In this document: positions 25,259 to 34,504 of the stretch, one piece after another
Numbering within the stretch: the first letter of the stretch is position 1
Layout: each line of letters starts with the position of its first letter
Assembly: GCF_030915445.1 (NCBI RefSeq)
Contig: NZ_CP133264.1
Location: 5,799,208 to 5,863,207 of the forward strand
Reading direction: 5' to 3'
DNA from: Clostridium sp. OS1-26
GTDB taxonomy: Bacteria > Bacillota > Clostridia > Clostridiales > Clostridiaceae
Length of the DNA: 64,000 nt
The notes under the pieces: model-generated
The model's input: only the letters and a program-made list of their open reading frames with translations
What the model was told of the DNA's origin: nothing
Databases searched by the model: none
Translations under genes and position numbers: made by a program

Positions 25259-25382
25259 ATATTCAACCCCTTTAATAATAAGCAGTAACCAGTGGACAAA
25301 TTTTAGCTGTTAATTGTCGACTGATGTTATATTACATTTAGTAATATTACCTTAATATGCTTATTTAGTCAATGCATAATAA

Positions 25383-25413
25383 AAAACCCTTCTAAGAAAC
25401 AGAAGAGTTTTTG
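25383..25413 (-). terminator. Terminator of the pit operon
   Basis: Arms AAAAACCCTTCT / AGAAGAGTTTTT (one mismatch) with a short loop follow the permease stop by 8 bases. Confidence 0.85.
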
Positions 25414-25420
25414 TTACAAA

Positions 25421-26422
25421 TTATATTAAATTTAAAATAAGAAAAGTTCCACCTGCTACTAAGCCTGATATTGGTATAGTGAGAACCCATGCCGTTACAA
25501 TTTCTTTAGCAACAGCCCATCTTACCGCTGAAAGTCTTTTCGATGCACCAACTCCCATTATTGAACCAGTAATTATGTGAGTTGTACTTACTGGCGCATT
25601 AAACATTGTTGCACTAAAAATTACTGCTGATGCTCCCATTTCCGCTGTAAATCCATTAACTGGAGCAATCTTAGCCATCCTTGATCCCATTGTTTTAATT
25701 ATCTTCTTTCCGCCAAGGCTTGTCCCTAATGCCATAGCCAAAGCGCAAGAAAACTTAACCCAAGTCGGTACAGCAAATTCAGGTATCATTCCAGCACTAA
25801 CAAGTGCCATTGTAATAATCCCCATGGACTTTTGAGCATCATTGCCTCCATGATTTAGAGCTATAGTCATAGCTGAAAGTATTTGAGCCTTTGAGAAAAT
25901 TTTTGAAACCGTAGCCGGTCTTGTACCTCTTAGCATAAAATTTATAATGTTCATAAGTATAAAACCTATAAAGAAACCTATTAATGGTGATAATATAAGC
26001 CACAATATAACCTTTATAAATAAGCTACTCCAGTCAACAACAGCAATTGAATGATTTGCTACTATAGCTGCGCCAACTAATCCTCCAATAAGTGCATGTG
26101 AGGAGCTACTTGGAATCCCAAAATACCATGTTATTAAGTTCCATATTATTGCTCCGAGTAGAGCTGCTATTATAAGCTTCAAAGTTATATGATCAGCATG
26201 TACAATTCCACTTCCTATAGTTTTAGCAACCTTTGTCTGAAAAATAAATGCTCCAACAAAATTCATTGCTGCAGACATGATTACAGCTTGCTTTAATGTC
26301 AACACTCTAGTTGATACAGAACATGCTATAGCGTTAGCACTGTCGTGAAAACCATTAATAAAGTCAAAAGCCAATGCTACTACAACTATAACAGCAGTTA
26401 CAATAATAGTACTACTAAGCAT
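25421..26422 (-). CDS. pit: Low-affinity inorganic phosphate transporter (Pit family)
   Basis: The 333-residue integral membrane protein has the two Pit repeat signatures, FDFINGFHDSANAIA near residue 23 and ALNHGGNDAQKSMG near residue 187, and about ten hydrophobic spans. It is a proton- or metal-coupled phosphate symporter. It overlaps the upstream PhoU-like gene by 8 bases, the common pairing for this family. It lies close to, but is transcribed separately from, the Pst system. Confidence 0.93.
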   Translation of the reverse strand: MLSSTIIVTAVIVVVALAFDFINGFHDSANAIACSVSTRVLTLKQAVIMSAAMNFVGAFIFQTKVAKTIGSGIVHADHITLKLIIAALLGAIIWNLITWYFGIPSSSSHALIGGLVGAAIVANHSIAVVDWSSLFIKVILWLILSPLIGFFIGFILMNIINFMLRGTRPATVSKIFSKAQILSAMTIALNHGGNDAQKSMGIITMALVSAGMIPEFAVPTWVKFSCALAMALGTSLGGKKIIKTMGSRMAKIAPVNGFTAEMGASAVIFSATMFNAPVSTTHIITGSIMGVGASKRLSAVRWAVAKEIVTAWVLTIPISGLVAGGTFLILNLI

Positions 26423-27038
26423 TTTTCATTACTACTCCTTCTACAACATTAGCCACATCTTCACATGCATCTAATGTATCTTCAAGATACTGGTAGATTT
26501 CTCTCCATTTAATTATTTCAATAACTTCAGTATTACTTCTAAATAAATCCATAATTGCTTTTCTTGATACTCTGTCGCCTTCTTCTTCTATTCTATTAAT
26601 TTCTATGATGTTATTACGCAATTTCTTACTAGTTTTCATGTTTTTAAGTTCTTCCATTAAATTTATTAACTCTTCACAACTACTTACTATCATTCTACTT
26701 AACATCTCTGCTTCTTCTGTGCAGTTATTTACATTAAGCATTACGAATCTGCTAGCTGTAGCTTCTATGAGGTCAATAACGTCATCCATGTCTTTTGCTA
26801 TAAGGTAGATATCTTCTCTATCAAAAGGCGTTATGAATGTCTTATTTAACTGTTCAAGTATTTCATGCTGTTTTTTGTCTCCTTCATGCTCAATTTCTTT
26901 GAGCTTCTTATGATTTTCTTCTGAATTATCTAGATCTTTTATAAATTCCACTAGCATATTAGAAGCTCTCTGCGCAATTTTTGCAATCTCGATAAAATAA
27001 TCATAGAATTTGTCTTCTTTTGGAGTTAAGCTGAACAT
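26415..27038 (-). CDS. DUF47 PhoU-like accessory protein of the Pit transporter
   Basis: The 207-residue all-helical protein starts FSLTPKEDKFYDYF and has the PhoU-like repeats EIEHEGDKKQHEI and RIEEEGDRVSRKAI, whose acidic triads bind metal clusters. Partner proteins of this family modulate the adjacent Pit permease. It has GGAGG upstream at the normal distance and overlaps pit, so the pair is one transcription unit. Confidence 0.9.
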   Translation of the reverse strand: MFSLTPKEDKFYDYFIEIAKIAQRASNMLVEFIKDLDNSEENHKKLKEIEHEGDKKQHEILEQLNKTFITPFDREDIYLIAKDMDDVIDLIEATASRFVMLNVNNCTEEAEMLSRMIVSSCEELINLMEELKNMKTSKKLRNNIIEINRIEEEGDRVSRKAIMDLFRSNTEVIEIIKWREIYQYLEDTLDACEDVANVVEGVVMKNA

Positions 27039-27283
27039 TTTATCCCTCCTAATGTTGAAACTATATATTCGACCTTATAAAGTATAACATAAAATTAACT
27101 AAAGTAAAATATGAAATTAACATTTATTAATAATGTAAACGTTATATATTACAAGATATAATAAAACATTTTATGTTATAACATTATTTTTCATATTATT
27201 ACACAAAATATATACAATATTTACTTAATTATTACTTTTTTATGATAAATACATTATTGTTCTGCATAATTATTAAAAAATAA

Positions 27284-27311
27284 AAGAGCCAGTTAATTTA
27301 GACTGGCTCTT
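27284..27311 (-). terminator. Terminator of the pst-phoU operon
   Basis: AAGAGCCAGT and ACTGGCTCTT are perfect arms with an 8-base loop, followed on the minus strand by TTATTTTTTAA. The hairpin ends 6 bases from the phoU stop. Confidence 0.9.
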
Positions 27312-27317
27312 AATTAC

Positions 27318-27974
27318 CTATTCGTTAAGATCTTTTTGTTCTCCTGTTACTAAATATATAGTCCATTCGCATATATTTGTTGCATGGTCTGCCACTCTTT
27401 CTAAGTACTTACATACAAATAAAAGTTGAGTTATCTGATTAACATTTTTTAAATCTTTTGACGCTATAGTTAAAAGCTCATTAAAAATATGCTTATATAG
27501 CCCATCTATTTCATCATCCATTTTACACGCTTCGTATGCAGCATTTACATCAGCTGCAACATATGAATCCAAAGATTTTCTTATCATAGAATTAACCATG
27601 ACCGCCATTTTCGGTATATCTATTAACTCTTTAATGTACTTTTCATTTTTTAATCTTATAGTTATCTTTGCTATATCTACAGCATAGTCTGCCATTCTTT
27701 CAAGATCTGTAACTAATTTAGTAGTAGTAAATATAGTTCTTAAATCTCTTGCAAGAGGTTGTTCCTTAGCTGTCAATTTAATACACTTATCCTCAATTTC
27801 CCTGTTAAGTTTATCTACCAAATCATCATTTTTTATAATTTGCTCTGCTAGCAGTTCATCTTGCTTTACCAAAGCTTCCATACACTGATATATTTGTTTT
27901 TCTACTATACTTCCCATTCTAAGCAAATCGTTATGCAGCCCTTCTAGTGCAAAATCGAACCCTGTCCTTGTCAT
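27318..27974 (-). CDS. phoU: Phosphate transport regulator PhoU
   Basis: The start is set at the ATG at 27974 (MTRTGFDFALEGLHNDL), which has AAGGGGTGA just upstream. A longer TTG-initiated frame would include that ribosome site. The 218-residue protein has the two PhoU helical repeats with metal motifs EIEDKCIKL and RMADYAVDIA / ERVADHATNIC. PhoU links Pst transport state to PhoR and represses the Pho response. It follows pstB by about 110 bases that contain a fragment of a dispersed repeat. Confidence 0.95.
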   Translation of the reverse strand: MTRTGFDFALEGLHNDLLRMGSIVEKQIYQCMEALVKQDELLAEQIIKNDDLVDKLNREIEDKCIKLTAKEQPLARDLRTIFTTTKLVTDLERMADYAVDIAKITIRLKNEKYIKELIDIPKMAVMVNSMIRKSLDSYVAADVNAAYEACKMDDEIDGLYKHIFNELLTIASKDLKNVNQITQLLFVCKYLERVADHATNICEWTIYLVTGEQKDLNE

Positions 27975-28048
27975 AAAATCACCCCTTTTATTCAATATTA
28001 TATATATTATGCTATATTTTAGAACATTTAACTAGTACTTTTTATTCG

Positions 28049-28086
28049 ATGTCTACTACCGCCATCTGAACTAAGAATCCTGTTTA
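28049..28086. repeat. Repeat fragment abutting the pstB stop codon
   Basis: The sequence CGATGTCTACTACCGCCATC matches the outer end of the repeat at 1647. The adjoining CTGAACTAAGAATCC then TGTTTAT matches its other boundary (1951-1979). Both boundary sequences are therefore fused with the middle deleted. Its edge reaches into the pstB stop codon region. Confidence 0.6.
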
Positions 28087-28833
28087 TCCAAATCTTCCTG
28101 TTATATAGTCTTCCGTTCTCTTATCCTTAGGTTTATAAAAAATATTTTCAGTTCTTCCATTTTCTACAATTTCACCATTTAAGAAAAATGCTGTATAGTC
28201 TGATATTCTACCTGCCTGCTGCATATTATGTGTAACAATTATTATAGTATACTTTTTCTTTAACTCATCCATTAATTCTTCTACTTTTAAAGTAGATATA
28301 GGATCCAGTGCAGAAGTTGGCTCATCCATAAGAAGTACTTCCGGTTCTACAGCAAGAGTTCTCGCTATGCATAATCTCTGCTGTTGCCCACCGGAAAGAC
28401 CTAATGCACTCCTATTTAGTCTATCTTTCACTTCATCCCAAAGAGCAGAACCTTTTAAACTACCTTCTACTAATTCATCCAGCTTACTTTTATCCTTTAC
28501 TCCGTGAATTCTAGGTCCATATGCTATGTTGTCGTATATTGACATTGGAAATGGGTTAGGCTTTTGAAATACCATTCCAACTCTTTTTCTTAATTCTATA
28601 ACATCAGCGTCTTTATATATGTCTTTACCTTCAAATAAAACTTCCCCTTCTATTTTTACAGATTCAATTAGGTCGTTCATTCTATTTAATGTTCTTAAAA
28701 ATGTGGATTTTCCACACCCTGATGGTCCTATTAAAGCTGTAACAGCATTTTTTTCTATATCCAAATTAATCTTTTTTAAAGCTTGAGTATTTCCATAATA
28801 CAAGTCAAGATTATTAGTTTGCATTATACCCAT
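28084..28833 (-). CDS. pstB: Phosphate ABC transporter ATP-binding protein
   Basis: The 249-residue ATPase has Walker A GPSGCGKST (36-44), the signature LSGGQQQR, Walker B LLMDEPTSALD and the switch histidine in IIVTHNMQQA. It energises phosphate import through PstCA. It is separated from pstA by 12 bases. The C-terminus ends DYITGRFG, the usual family end, despite the repeat element lying directly on the stop codon. Confidence 0.97.
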   Translation of the reverse strand: MGIMQTNNLDLYYGNTQALKKINLDIEKNAVTALIGPSGCGKSTFLRTLNRMNDLIESVKIEGEVLFEGKDIYKDADVIELRKRVGMVFQKPNPFPMSIYDNIAYGPRIHGVKDKSKLDELVEGSLKGSALWDEVKDRLNRSALGLSGGQQQRLCIARTLAVEPEVLLMDEPTSALDPISTLKVEELMDELKKKYTIIIVTHNMQQAGRISDYTAFFLNGEIVENGRTENIFYKPKDKRTEDYITGRFG

Positions 28834-28845
28834 ATAATTTCCTCC

Positions 28846-29733
28846 TTATTTCTTACCTGCATAAGATTGATGTATTTTCTTACCAATTATTCTAGCAGAT
28901 ACGTTAAATAATAATACCATTATAATTAGAACTGCCGAGGCTCTGTTTGCTATTTGAGCAGCATCTGGTACCATACCTTCTGAATTCAATTTCCATATAT
29001 AAACCGCTAAAGTTTCCGCTGGTCTCATAAGACTAAATGGAGATGTCTTTTCAATTAAACTAAAATTGCTAAAATGAAGTATTGGCGCACTCATTCCCGC
29101 TGTATAAAGCAATGCTGCTGCTTCACCAAATATTCTTCCAGCTGCAAGTATTATTCCTGTTAAAATCTGTGGTATAGCTGAAGGAAGAATAACTCTTGAT
29201 ATAGTCTGCCACTGTGTTGCACCAAGTCCCAAACTTGCTTCTTTAACTGGCTTTCCCGCTTCTCTTATTGCGTTTTCACTAACCCTTGTAAGTGCTGGTA
29301 GATTTAACACTGTTATAGCAAGTGCACCTGAAAGCAATGTAAATCCCCAGTGAGTTATATTAACAAACACCAAGAGACCAAATAGCCCAACTACTATAGA
29401 AGGAAGAGATGCCATAGTTTCAATACACAATCTTACAAAGTTAAGTATGAATCCCTCTTTGGCATACTCCGCTAAGTATATACCTGCTCCAACGCCCAAA
29501 GGCACTGTTATAACTAAAGATACAATTAACATATAAAAAGAGTTAAATAGCTGAGGACCAATACCTCCACCAGATTCTCCTATCTTTGGATTTCCAAATA
29601 GAAAGGATGGCTTGAGGCAATCCCCACCTTTAAATAATATATATCCAATTAAGGCTACTAAAAGCATTACAACTAATATTGATATGCCATATAAAACGGT
29701 TGTCCATAGCCTATCTTTTAATTTTGCATCCAT
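28846..29733 (-). CDS. pstA: Phosphate ABC transporter permease PstA
   Basis: The 295-residue protein has six predicted membrane spans and the permease EAA loop EAGKPVKEASLGLGATQWQT. It forms the channel with PstC. It shares one base with the pstC stop. The N-terminus is short, as in other clostridial PstA proteins. Confidence 0.96.
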   Translation of the reverse strand: MDAKLKDRLWTTVLYGISILVVMLLVALIGYILFKGGDCLKPSFLFGNPKIGESGGGIGPQLFNSFYMLIVSLVITVPLGVGAGIYLAEYAKEGFILNFVRLCIETMASLPSIVVGLFGLLVFVNITHWGFTLLSGALAITVLNLPALTRVSENAIREAGKPVKEASLGLGATQWQTISRVILPSAIPQILTGIILAAGRIFGEAAALLYTAGMSAPILHFSNFSLIEKTSPFSLMRPAETLAVYIWKLNSEGMVPDAAQIANRASAVLIIMVLLFNVSARIIGKKIHQSYAGKK

Positions 29734-30626
29734 TATCTACTTTCACCTCTTTTTCCAATGGCTCTTATTACTAATATAAATACAAAGGATATAATTAGAA
29801 GTAAAAATGCAAGAGACCATAATGCATCATTCCATGCAGTTCCTCCTACCGTATTTCCCATATCCATAGTAAGAATACTTGTTAAAGTAGCTGTAGGACT
29901 TAATAAGTTCTTTGCAAATTTTATAGAGTTACCTATAACCATTTGCACAGCCAAAGCCTCTCCAAATGCTCTTGCCAGTCCTAAAACTACACCTGTTAAG
30001 ATTCCGTTTTTAGCTGCTGGCACTATTACCTTACTTATTGTTTGCCATCTTGTAGCTCCTAATCCGTAAGAAGCTTCTAAATAACTTTTAGGTATAGTTT
30101 TTACTGCATCAGAAGATATGCTAGCTATAGTTGGAAGAATCATAATACTTAAAACTAAAATACCTGCTATTAAGCTGAAACCTATTCCACCAAAGCCTTT
30201 TTTTATAAAAGGTAACAATACACTAAATCCAATCCAACCATATACAACTGATGGAATTCCAACGAATAATTCAAGTGCAGGCTGCAGTACCTTCTCTCCC
30301 ACTCTTGGAGATATATAATTCATAAATACAGCTAATGCAATACCTATCGGAGCGCTTATAATTACAGCACCTATAGAAACAAAAGCAGATCCTGTAATAA
30401 ATATAAGAGCACCAAGTTTAGGAGTATCCCCTTCCGGATTCCACTCTGAGCCAAGCAAAAAGTTTGTTAATGAATATCCATGCTTAGTAAAGGTGTTTAA
30501 CCCTTTTGATGCTACAAAAATAATTATACTAATAGTTAAAGCTACTATTAGTAAACCACAAAATAAAGCAAACCCTCTTCCTATATATTCACTTTTTAAT
30601 TTTTGCCATAATGTCCTTTCCTTCAT
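29733..30626 (-). CDS. pstC: Phosphate ABC transporter permease PstC
   Basis: The 297-residue membrane protein has six spans and the EAA loop KTIPKSYLEASYGLGATRW. With PstA it makes the transmembrane pathway for phosphate delivered by PstS. It is 216 bases from pstS, with a partial terminator and a long stem-loop in between, so its expression probably falls below that of pstS. Confidence 0.96.
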   Translation of the reverse strand: MKERTLWQKLKSEYIGRGFALFCGLLIVALTISIIIFVASKGLNTFTKHGYSLTNFLLGSEWNPEGDTPKLGALIFITGSAFVSIGAVIISAPIGIALAVFMNYISPRVGEKVLQPALELFVGIPSVVYGWIGFSVLLPFIKKGFGGIGFSLIAGILVLSIMILPTIASISSDAVKTIPKSYLEASYGLGATRWQTISKVIVPAAKNGILTGVVLGLARAFGEALAVQMVIGNSIKFAKNLLSPTATLTSILTMDMGNTVGGTAWNDALWSLAFLLLIISFVFILVIRAIGKRGESR

Positions 30627-30698
30627 ATTACCAACCTCTACTATTAATATTTTTTAAAATAACAGCTTAATAGATTTATCTATATTAAAATCTTTCAG

Positions 30699-30762
30699 CT
30701 TTTATGCAAAGCTAAGCCATTTAAATATTTAGGCTAGCTTATCTCTTAACTTTGCATAAAAG
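30699..30762 (-). promoter_or_regulatory. Long stem-loop in the pstS-pstC spacer
   Basis: CTTTTATGCAAAG (30699-30711) and CTTTGCATAAAAG (30750-30762) are perfect inverted arms with an inner AGCTAAGCC/GGCTAGCT match. In mRNA this would give a large hairpin upstream of the pstC ribosome site. Confidence 0.6.
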
Positions 30763-30812
30763 TTGAATTTATATATACTATCTATATTTTCTCTTTGAGT
30801 TACAGTTTAAAA

Positions 30813-30836
30813 AGCTGGCCGCTTTAGCAGCCAGCT
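30813..30836 (-). terminator. Partial terminator/attenuator after pstS
   Basis: AGCTGGC and GCCAGCT arms with a 10-base loop, then TTTTTAAAC on the minus strand, begin 6 bases after the pstS stop. A leaky terminator here would favour pstS over pstCAB. Confidence 0.7.
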
Positions 30837-30842
30837 ACTAAA

Positions 30843-31730
30843 CTACTTTGTTTTAATATCACTTGCTGGAATGTATCCTAATTTCTCAATTAAAGGTTTA
30901 TTTTCTTCACTTGTCATATATTCAATAAATGCTTTTGATAAATCTTTAGCTTCGCCTTTAGTATACATATGTTCATAAGACCAGAATGGATATTTTCCTG
31001 ATGTTATGTTATCTTTGTTTGCTTCTATACCTTCTATCTTAACTAGCTTTATGTTTTTCTTAACTTCATCTGTTAAATATGATAGTGCTAAATAGCTTAT
31101 AGATCCTTTTGTAGATTCGATTGACTTTTCAACACTACCATTTGAATCTTGAGTTATTCCTAAACTGTCTTTTTCATCTTTTCCGCCCATTACTGTACCC
31201 TTAAATGTTGCTCTAGTCCCTGATGAGCCAGGTCTGTGTATTAGGTTTATTGCCTCATCATCTCCACCAACCTGTTTCCAATTAGTAATTTCACCAGTAA
31301 ATATTTTCTGTATTTGATCCTTTGTTAAGCTATCTACCTTTACATCATTATTAACAACTACTGCAAATCCTATTGCACACACTTTATGATCAACTAATTC
31401 CTTCGCTTTATCCTTATCTAGTTTTGTTTCTGCTGCTATATCAGAATTACCTATATCTGCTGTTCCTTCCGAAACTAATTTTAATCCAGTACCACTTCCG
31501 CCACCTTGAACATTAATTGTTGCGCCTGAGTTCTTCTCTGTGAATTTTTTTCCAGCTTGCTCAGCTAATGGTTGAAGTGCTGTTGAACCCGCAAGAGTTA
31601 TAGAACCTGATGCTGTTTTGCTACTTTCTGGCTTAGCTGCTTCCTGCTTGGATCCACATCCAACAAAAGCTCCTGCTACAACTGTTATCGCCATAGCAGC
31701 TATAATGGCTTTTAAACTTCTTTTTTTCAT
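30843..31730 (-). CDS. pstS: Phosphate-binding lipoprotein PstS
   Basis: The start at 31730 (MKKRSLKAIIAAM) is chosen because it follows GAGGAGGG and begins a lipoprotein signal peptide. An upstream in-frame extension is not secretory. The lipobox places the lipidated cysteine at C25 (AFVGCG). The mature domain has phosphate-contact motifs LAGSTALQPLAE, GGGSGTGLKL and RPGSSGTR. It is the extracellular high-affinity phosphate receptor of the Pst transporter, first gene of pstSCAB-phoU. Confidence 0.96.
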   Translation of the reverse strand: MKKRSLKAIIAAMAITVVAGAFVGCGSKQEAAKPESSKTASGSITLAGSTALQPLAEQAGKKFTEKNSGATINVQGGGSGTGLKLVSEGTADIGNSDIAAETKLDKDKAKELVDHKVCAIGFAVVVNNDVKVDSLTKDQIQKIFTGEITNWKQVGGDDEAINLIHRPGSSGTRATFKGTVMGGKDEKDSLGITQDSNGSVEKSIESTKGSISYLALSYLTDEVKKNIKLVKIEGIEANKDNITSGKYPFWSYEHMYTKGEAKDLSKAFIEYMTSEENKPLIEKLGYIPASDIKTK

Positions 31731-31794
31731 TATAATAAACCCTCCTCGAAATTTTGTGCACTGTTTTGTACATGTACTATAATATACCCTTAAA

Positions 31795-31831
31795 GTTAAC
31801 CTATTATTATGCACAGGTTAAGTAAAGTTAA
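31795..31831 (-). promoter_or_regulatory. Pho-box-like repeats upstream of pstS
   Basis: On the minus strand TTAACT, TTAACC and a further TTAACT lie 65-101 bases before the pstS start. The first two are 10 bases apart, the spacing of PhoP half-sites in Bacillus. The response regulator phoP is the near neighbour upstream. Call by sequence similarity. Confidence 0.6.
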
Positions 31832-31866
31832 CAATTTATAATTTATATTTGTGTACATCTTAATAT

Positions 31867-31905
31867 AAAAAGACCTTTGAAAACACTATTTCCAAAGGTC
31901 TTTTT
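31867..31905 (-). terminator. Terminator of phoPR
   Basis: Perfect arms AAAAAGACCTTT / AAAGGTCTTTTT with a 15-base loop lie between phoR and the pstS promoter region. The surrounding 309-base gap also holds TTAAC-rich sequence at 31934-31957 but no gene. Confidence 0.9.
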
Positions 31906-32039
31906 ACAAATATTCAATCAACATTTACGTTGTTAAACTTAACATTAACTTAACATAAGGTATATTCAATAAAATAATAGGCTAAGTATACTAATGTACT
32001 GGAGCAGTTATTTCTTAAAGATTCCTTAGACTTAGCATA

Positions 32040-33755
32040 TTAAGTTTCCTTATGAACTTTACAAGGAATTTTAACAACAAACTTACTTCCTTTACCAACT
32101 TCACTTTCTACTTCGATTATACCATTAAAAGCCATTACTATATGTTTGACTATGGCCAATCCTAAGCCAGTTCCCCCTTGAGCTCTAGATCTAGCTTTAT
32201 CTACTCTGTAGAATCTCTCAAACAATCTTTCAATATGTTTTTTAGGTATTCCTACTCCTGTATCCTCAACCCATATGACACATTCTTTATTCTCATACTT
32301 TGTTCCAACCTTCACTGTACCATTACAATCTGTATACTTTATTGCATTATCTACTAAGTTAATAATCATCTGCTTAAATCTATCACTATTGCCTAATAAA
32401 CTAGGAACATCTTCCATTGCAGTTAGTACTCTAATATTCTTCTTATCTGCAGTATTCTTCATTAAGTAGTAAACATCTTTAACAATTTCATTTACCTTAA
32501 TTTCTTCTACTTTTTCATCTATTTCGTTTTCTATGTTAGATAAAGTTAAAATATCATTAATTAGCCTTGTCAATCTATCTGCCTCATCATTTATTATATT
32601 CAAGAAATTTTCCTTATTTACTGGATCATCCACATATTTTAATGTTTCAGCGAAGCCTTTTATAGAAGTAAGCGGAGTTTTAAGCTCATGTGAAACATTT
32701 GTAACAAACTGAGATCGCATATTTTCAAGCCTCTTAATATCAGTAATATCATTAACTACCGCCACTGTACCTATTTTTTCTTTACCTCTTATAAGATCTG
32801 CTGTTCTAACCCTCAATTCCCTTTCTTTTGGCCATAATATTTTTAATTCTCTACAATCATCATTGATATTATTAAATATATCTTCAAACTCAAAATCTCT
32901 TATATTATCCATAAGCTTTTCGCCTATAATGTCCCTATTTATGCCAAATATTCTTTTAGCATAAGGATTTATCATAATAACATTGCTATTTTTATCTATA
33001 GCAATGACTCCACTATCCATACTTCGTAGTATAGCTTCCAGCTTGTTTTGCTTATCTAGAGAATCTTTTATTGTCTCTTGCAGCTTATCCGCCATATTAT
33101 TAAAGGTTTTTCCTAACTGCCCAATTTCATTATTAGAATATATATTTACCCTTCTATATAGTTCTCCCTGGGCTATTCTAGAAGTTGTAAATTCCAAATT
33201 TCTTATAGGTTTTGCAATAGATTGAGATAATTTAGAGGCAAACATTATTGAAAGAATAATAGAAAGAATAATAACTGCCAAATAATACTTTGAATATTTA
33301 CTTTCAATTCCTCTAATTGCCTGTATAGTTACAGAACTTCTTACTACATAACCATCTCCGAATACAGTTGCAAAATATACTGTATCCTGTCCTAGTGTGA
33401 AGCTATGTCTTACACTATACCCCTCTCCGTATTTCCTTGCATCTTGAACCTCTTTTCTGCTATTGTGATTATCCATATCTTCTGGATTTGCAATTGAATC
33501 ACTTAACACTTTTCCGTTTTTATCTATAAAAGTTTCCCTAACAGCTTCATTCTTAAAATTTTCTTTAAAAAATGCCTGCTTGTTTGGTATATTTTCATTT
33601 TTTAAAACATTTATTATTATGTCATTATTAGCCTTCAAAATTTGCTTAATATTTTCCTTGTATTGGTAATTTTCAATAAATATAAATAGTGTAGTAATAA
33701 TAAGCATACCAAAAACCAAAGTAGCCAGCATAGATAACATTAATTTCTTTTTCAT
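32040..33755 (-). CDS. phoR: Sensor histidine kinase PhoR
   Basis: The 571-residue protein has membrane spans at about 7-28 and 157-175 flanking an extracellular sensor, a HAMP domain (about 176-230), a PAS domain (about 240-340), phosphoacceptor H356 in VSHELKTPLTS, and an ATPase with N box (NLVDNAIKYT), DTGVGIP and GGTGLGLAI. It autophosphorylates when phosphate is limiting and phosphorylates PhoP, encoded 12 bases upstream. Location directly upstream of pst supports the Pho assignment over other OmpR-type pairs. Confidence 0.93.
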   Translation of the reverse strand: MKKKLMLSMLATLVFGMLIITTLFIFIENYQYKENIKQILKANNDIIINVLKNENIPNKQAFFKENFKNEAVRETFIDKNGKVLSDSIANPEDMDNHNSRKEVQDARKYGEGYSVRHSFTLGQDTVYFATVFGDGYVVRSSVTIQAIRGIESKYSKYYLAVIILSIILSIMFASKLSQSIAKPIRNLEFTTSRIAQGELYRRVNIYSNNEIGQLGKTFNNMADKLQETIKDSLDKQNKLEAILRSMDSGVIAIDKNSNVIMINPYAKRIFGINRDIIGEKLMDNIRDFEFEDIFNNINDDCRELKILWPKERELRVRTADLIRGKEKIGTVAVVNDITDIKRLENMRSQFVTNVSHELKTPLTSIKGFAETLKYVDDPVNKENFLNIINDEADRLTRLINDILTLSNIENEIDEKVEEIKVNEIVKDVYYLMKNTADKKNIRVLTAMEDVPSLLGNSDRFKQMIINLVDNAIKYTDCNGTVKVGTKYENKECVIWVEDTGVGIPKKHIERLFERFYRVDKARSRAQGGTGLGLAIVKHIVMAFNGIIEVESEVGKGSKFVVKIPCKVHKET

Positions 33756-33767
33756 TTATACCACCAA

Positions 33768-34463
33768 TCAATCTCCTGTATTAAACCTATAACCAATTCC
33801 TCGAATAGTTTCAATATATTTAGGACTTTTATCATCTTCCTCTATTTTCTGTCTCAAATGTCTTATATGCACATCTACAGTTCTAGTTTCTCCAATGTAC
33901 TCATATCCCCAAATTTTATCTAATAAAAAATCTCTTGTCATAACTCTTCCTTTATTCTTTATTAATATTTCAAGCAGCTCAAACTCCTTTAAAGTTAAAT
34001 CTATTTTTTCTGCATCTTTTGTGACTTCATGCTTTTCAAAATCTATATTTACTTTTCCAAAATTATAAGAGTTATCTATAGGTTTTATATTTGTTCTTCT
34101 TAAAATGGCCTTCACTCTTGCTAAAAGCTCCCTTATGGAAAAGGGTTTTGTTATATAGTCATCAGCTCCAAGCTCTAATCCTAGAACTTTATCAAATTCC
34201 TCACCCTTAGCAGTTATCATTATTATTGGTGTAGTTGAAATATTAGTATCTTTTCTTATCTCCTTGCAAACATCGTACCCATCCATGCCTGGGAGCATTA
34301 AATCAAGAAGAATCAACTGTAAGTTTTCCTCCTTTGCTATTCTTAGCCCCTCTAAACCATTATCTGCACAAATAGTTTTATATCCATTATTCTCTAAGTT
34401 AAACTTAATCAATTCTCTTATATGTTCTTCATCATCAACAATGAGTATTTTTTCTTCCGCCAT
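33768..34463 (-). CDS. phoP: OmpR-family response regulator PhoP
   Basis: The 231-residue regulator has receiver residues D10, D11, the phosphorylated D54 (LLDLMLPGMDG) and the K in TKPFS. A winged-helix DNA-binding domain follows, with RTVDVHIRHLRQKIE. It forms an operon with phoR and probably binds the TTAAC repeats at pstS. The pgeF gene ends only 41 bases upstream. Confidence 0.94.
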   Translation of the reverse strand: MAEEKILIVDDEEHIRELIKFNLENNGYKTICADNGLEGLRIAKEENLQLILLDLMLPGMDGYDVCKEIRKDTNISTTPIIMITAKGEEFDKVLGLELGADDYITKPFSIRELLARVKAILRRTNIKPIDNSYNFGKVNIDFEKHEVTKDAEKIDLTLKEFELLEILIKNKGRVMTRDFLLDKIWGYEYIGETRTVDVHIRHLRQKIEEDDKSPKYIETIRGIGYRFNTGD

Positions 34464-34504
34464 AACTTAACCTCCTACAAACTTACATAATTGTGTTTTA
34501 AAGT

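Noticed and set aside
31934..31957. Second Pho box (TTAACATTAACTTAAC) on the plus strand
   Set aside because: It lies beyond the phoR terminator from pstS, faces no gene and may be AT-rich coincidence; kept only as a note.
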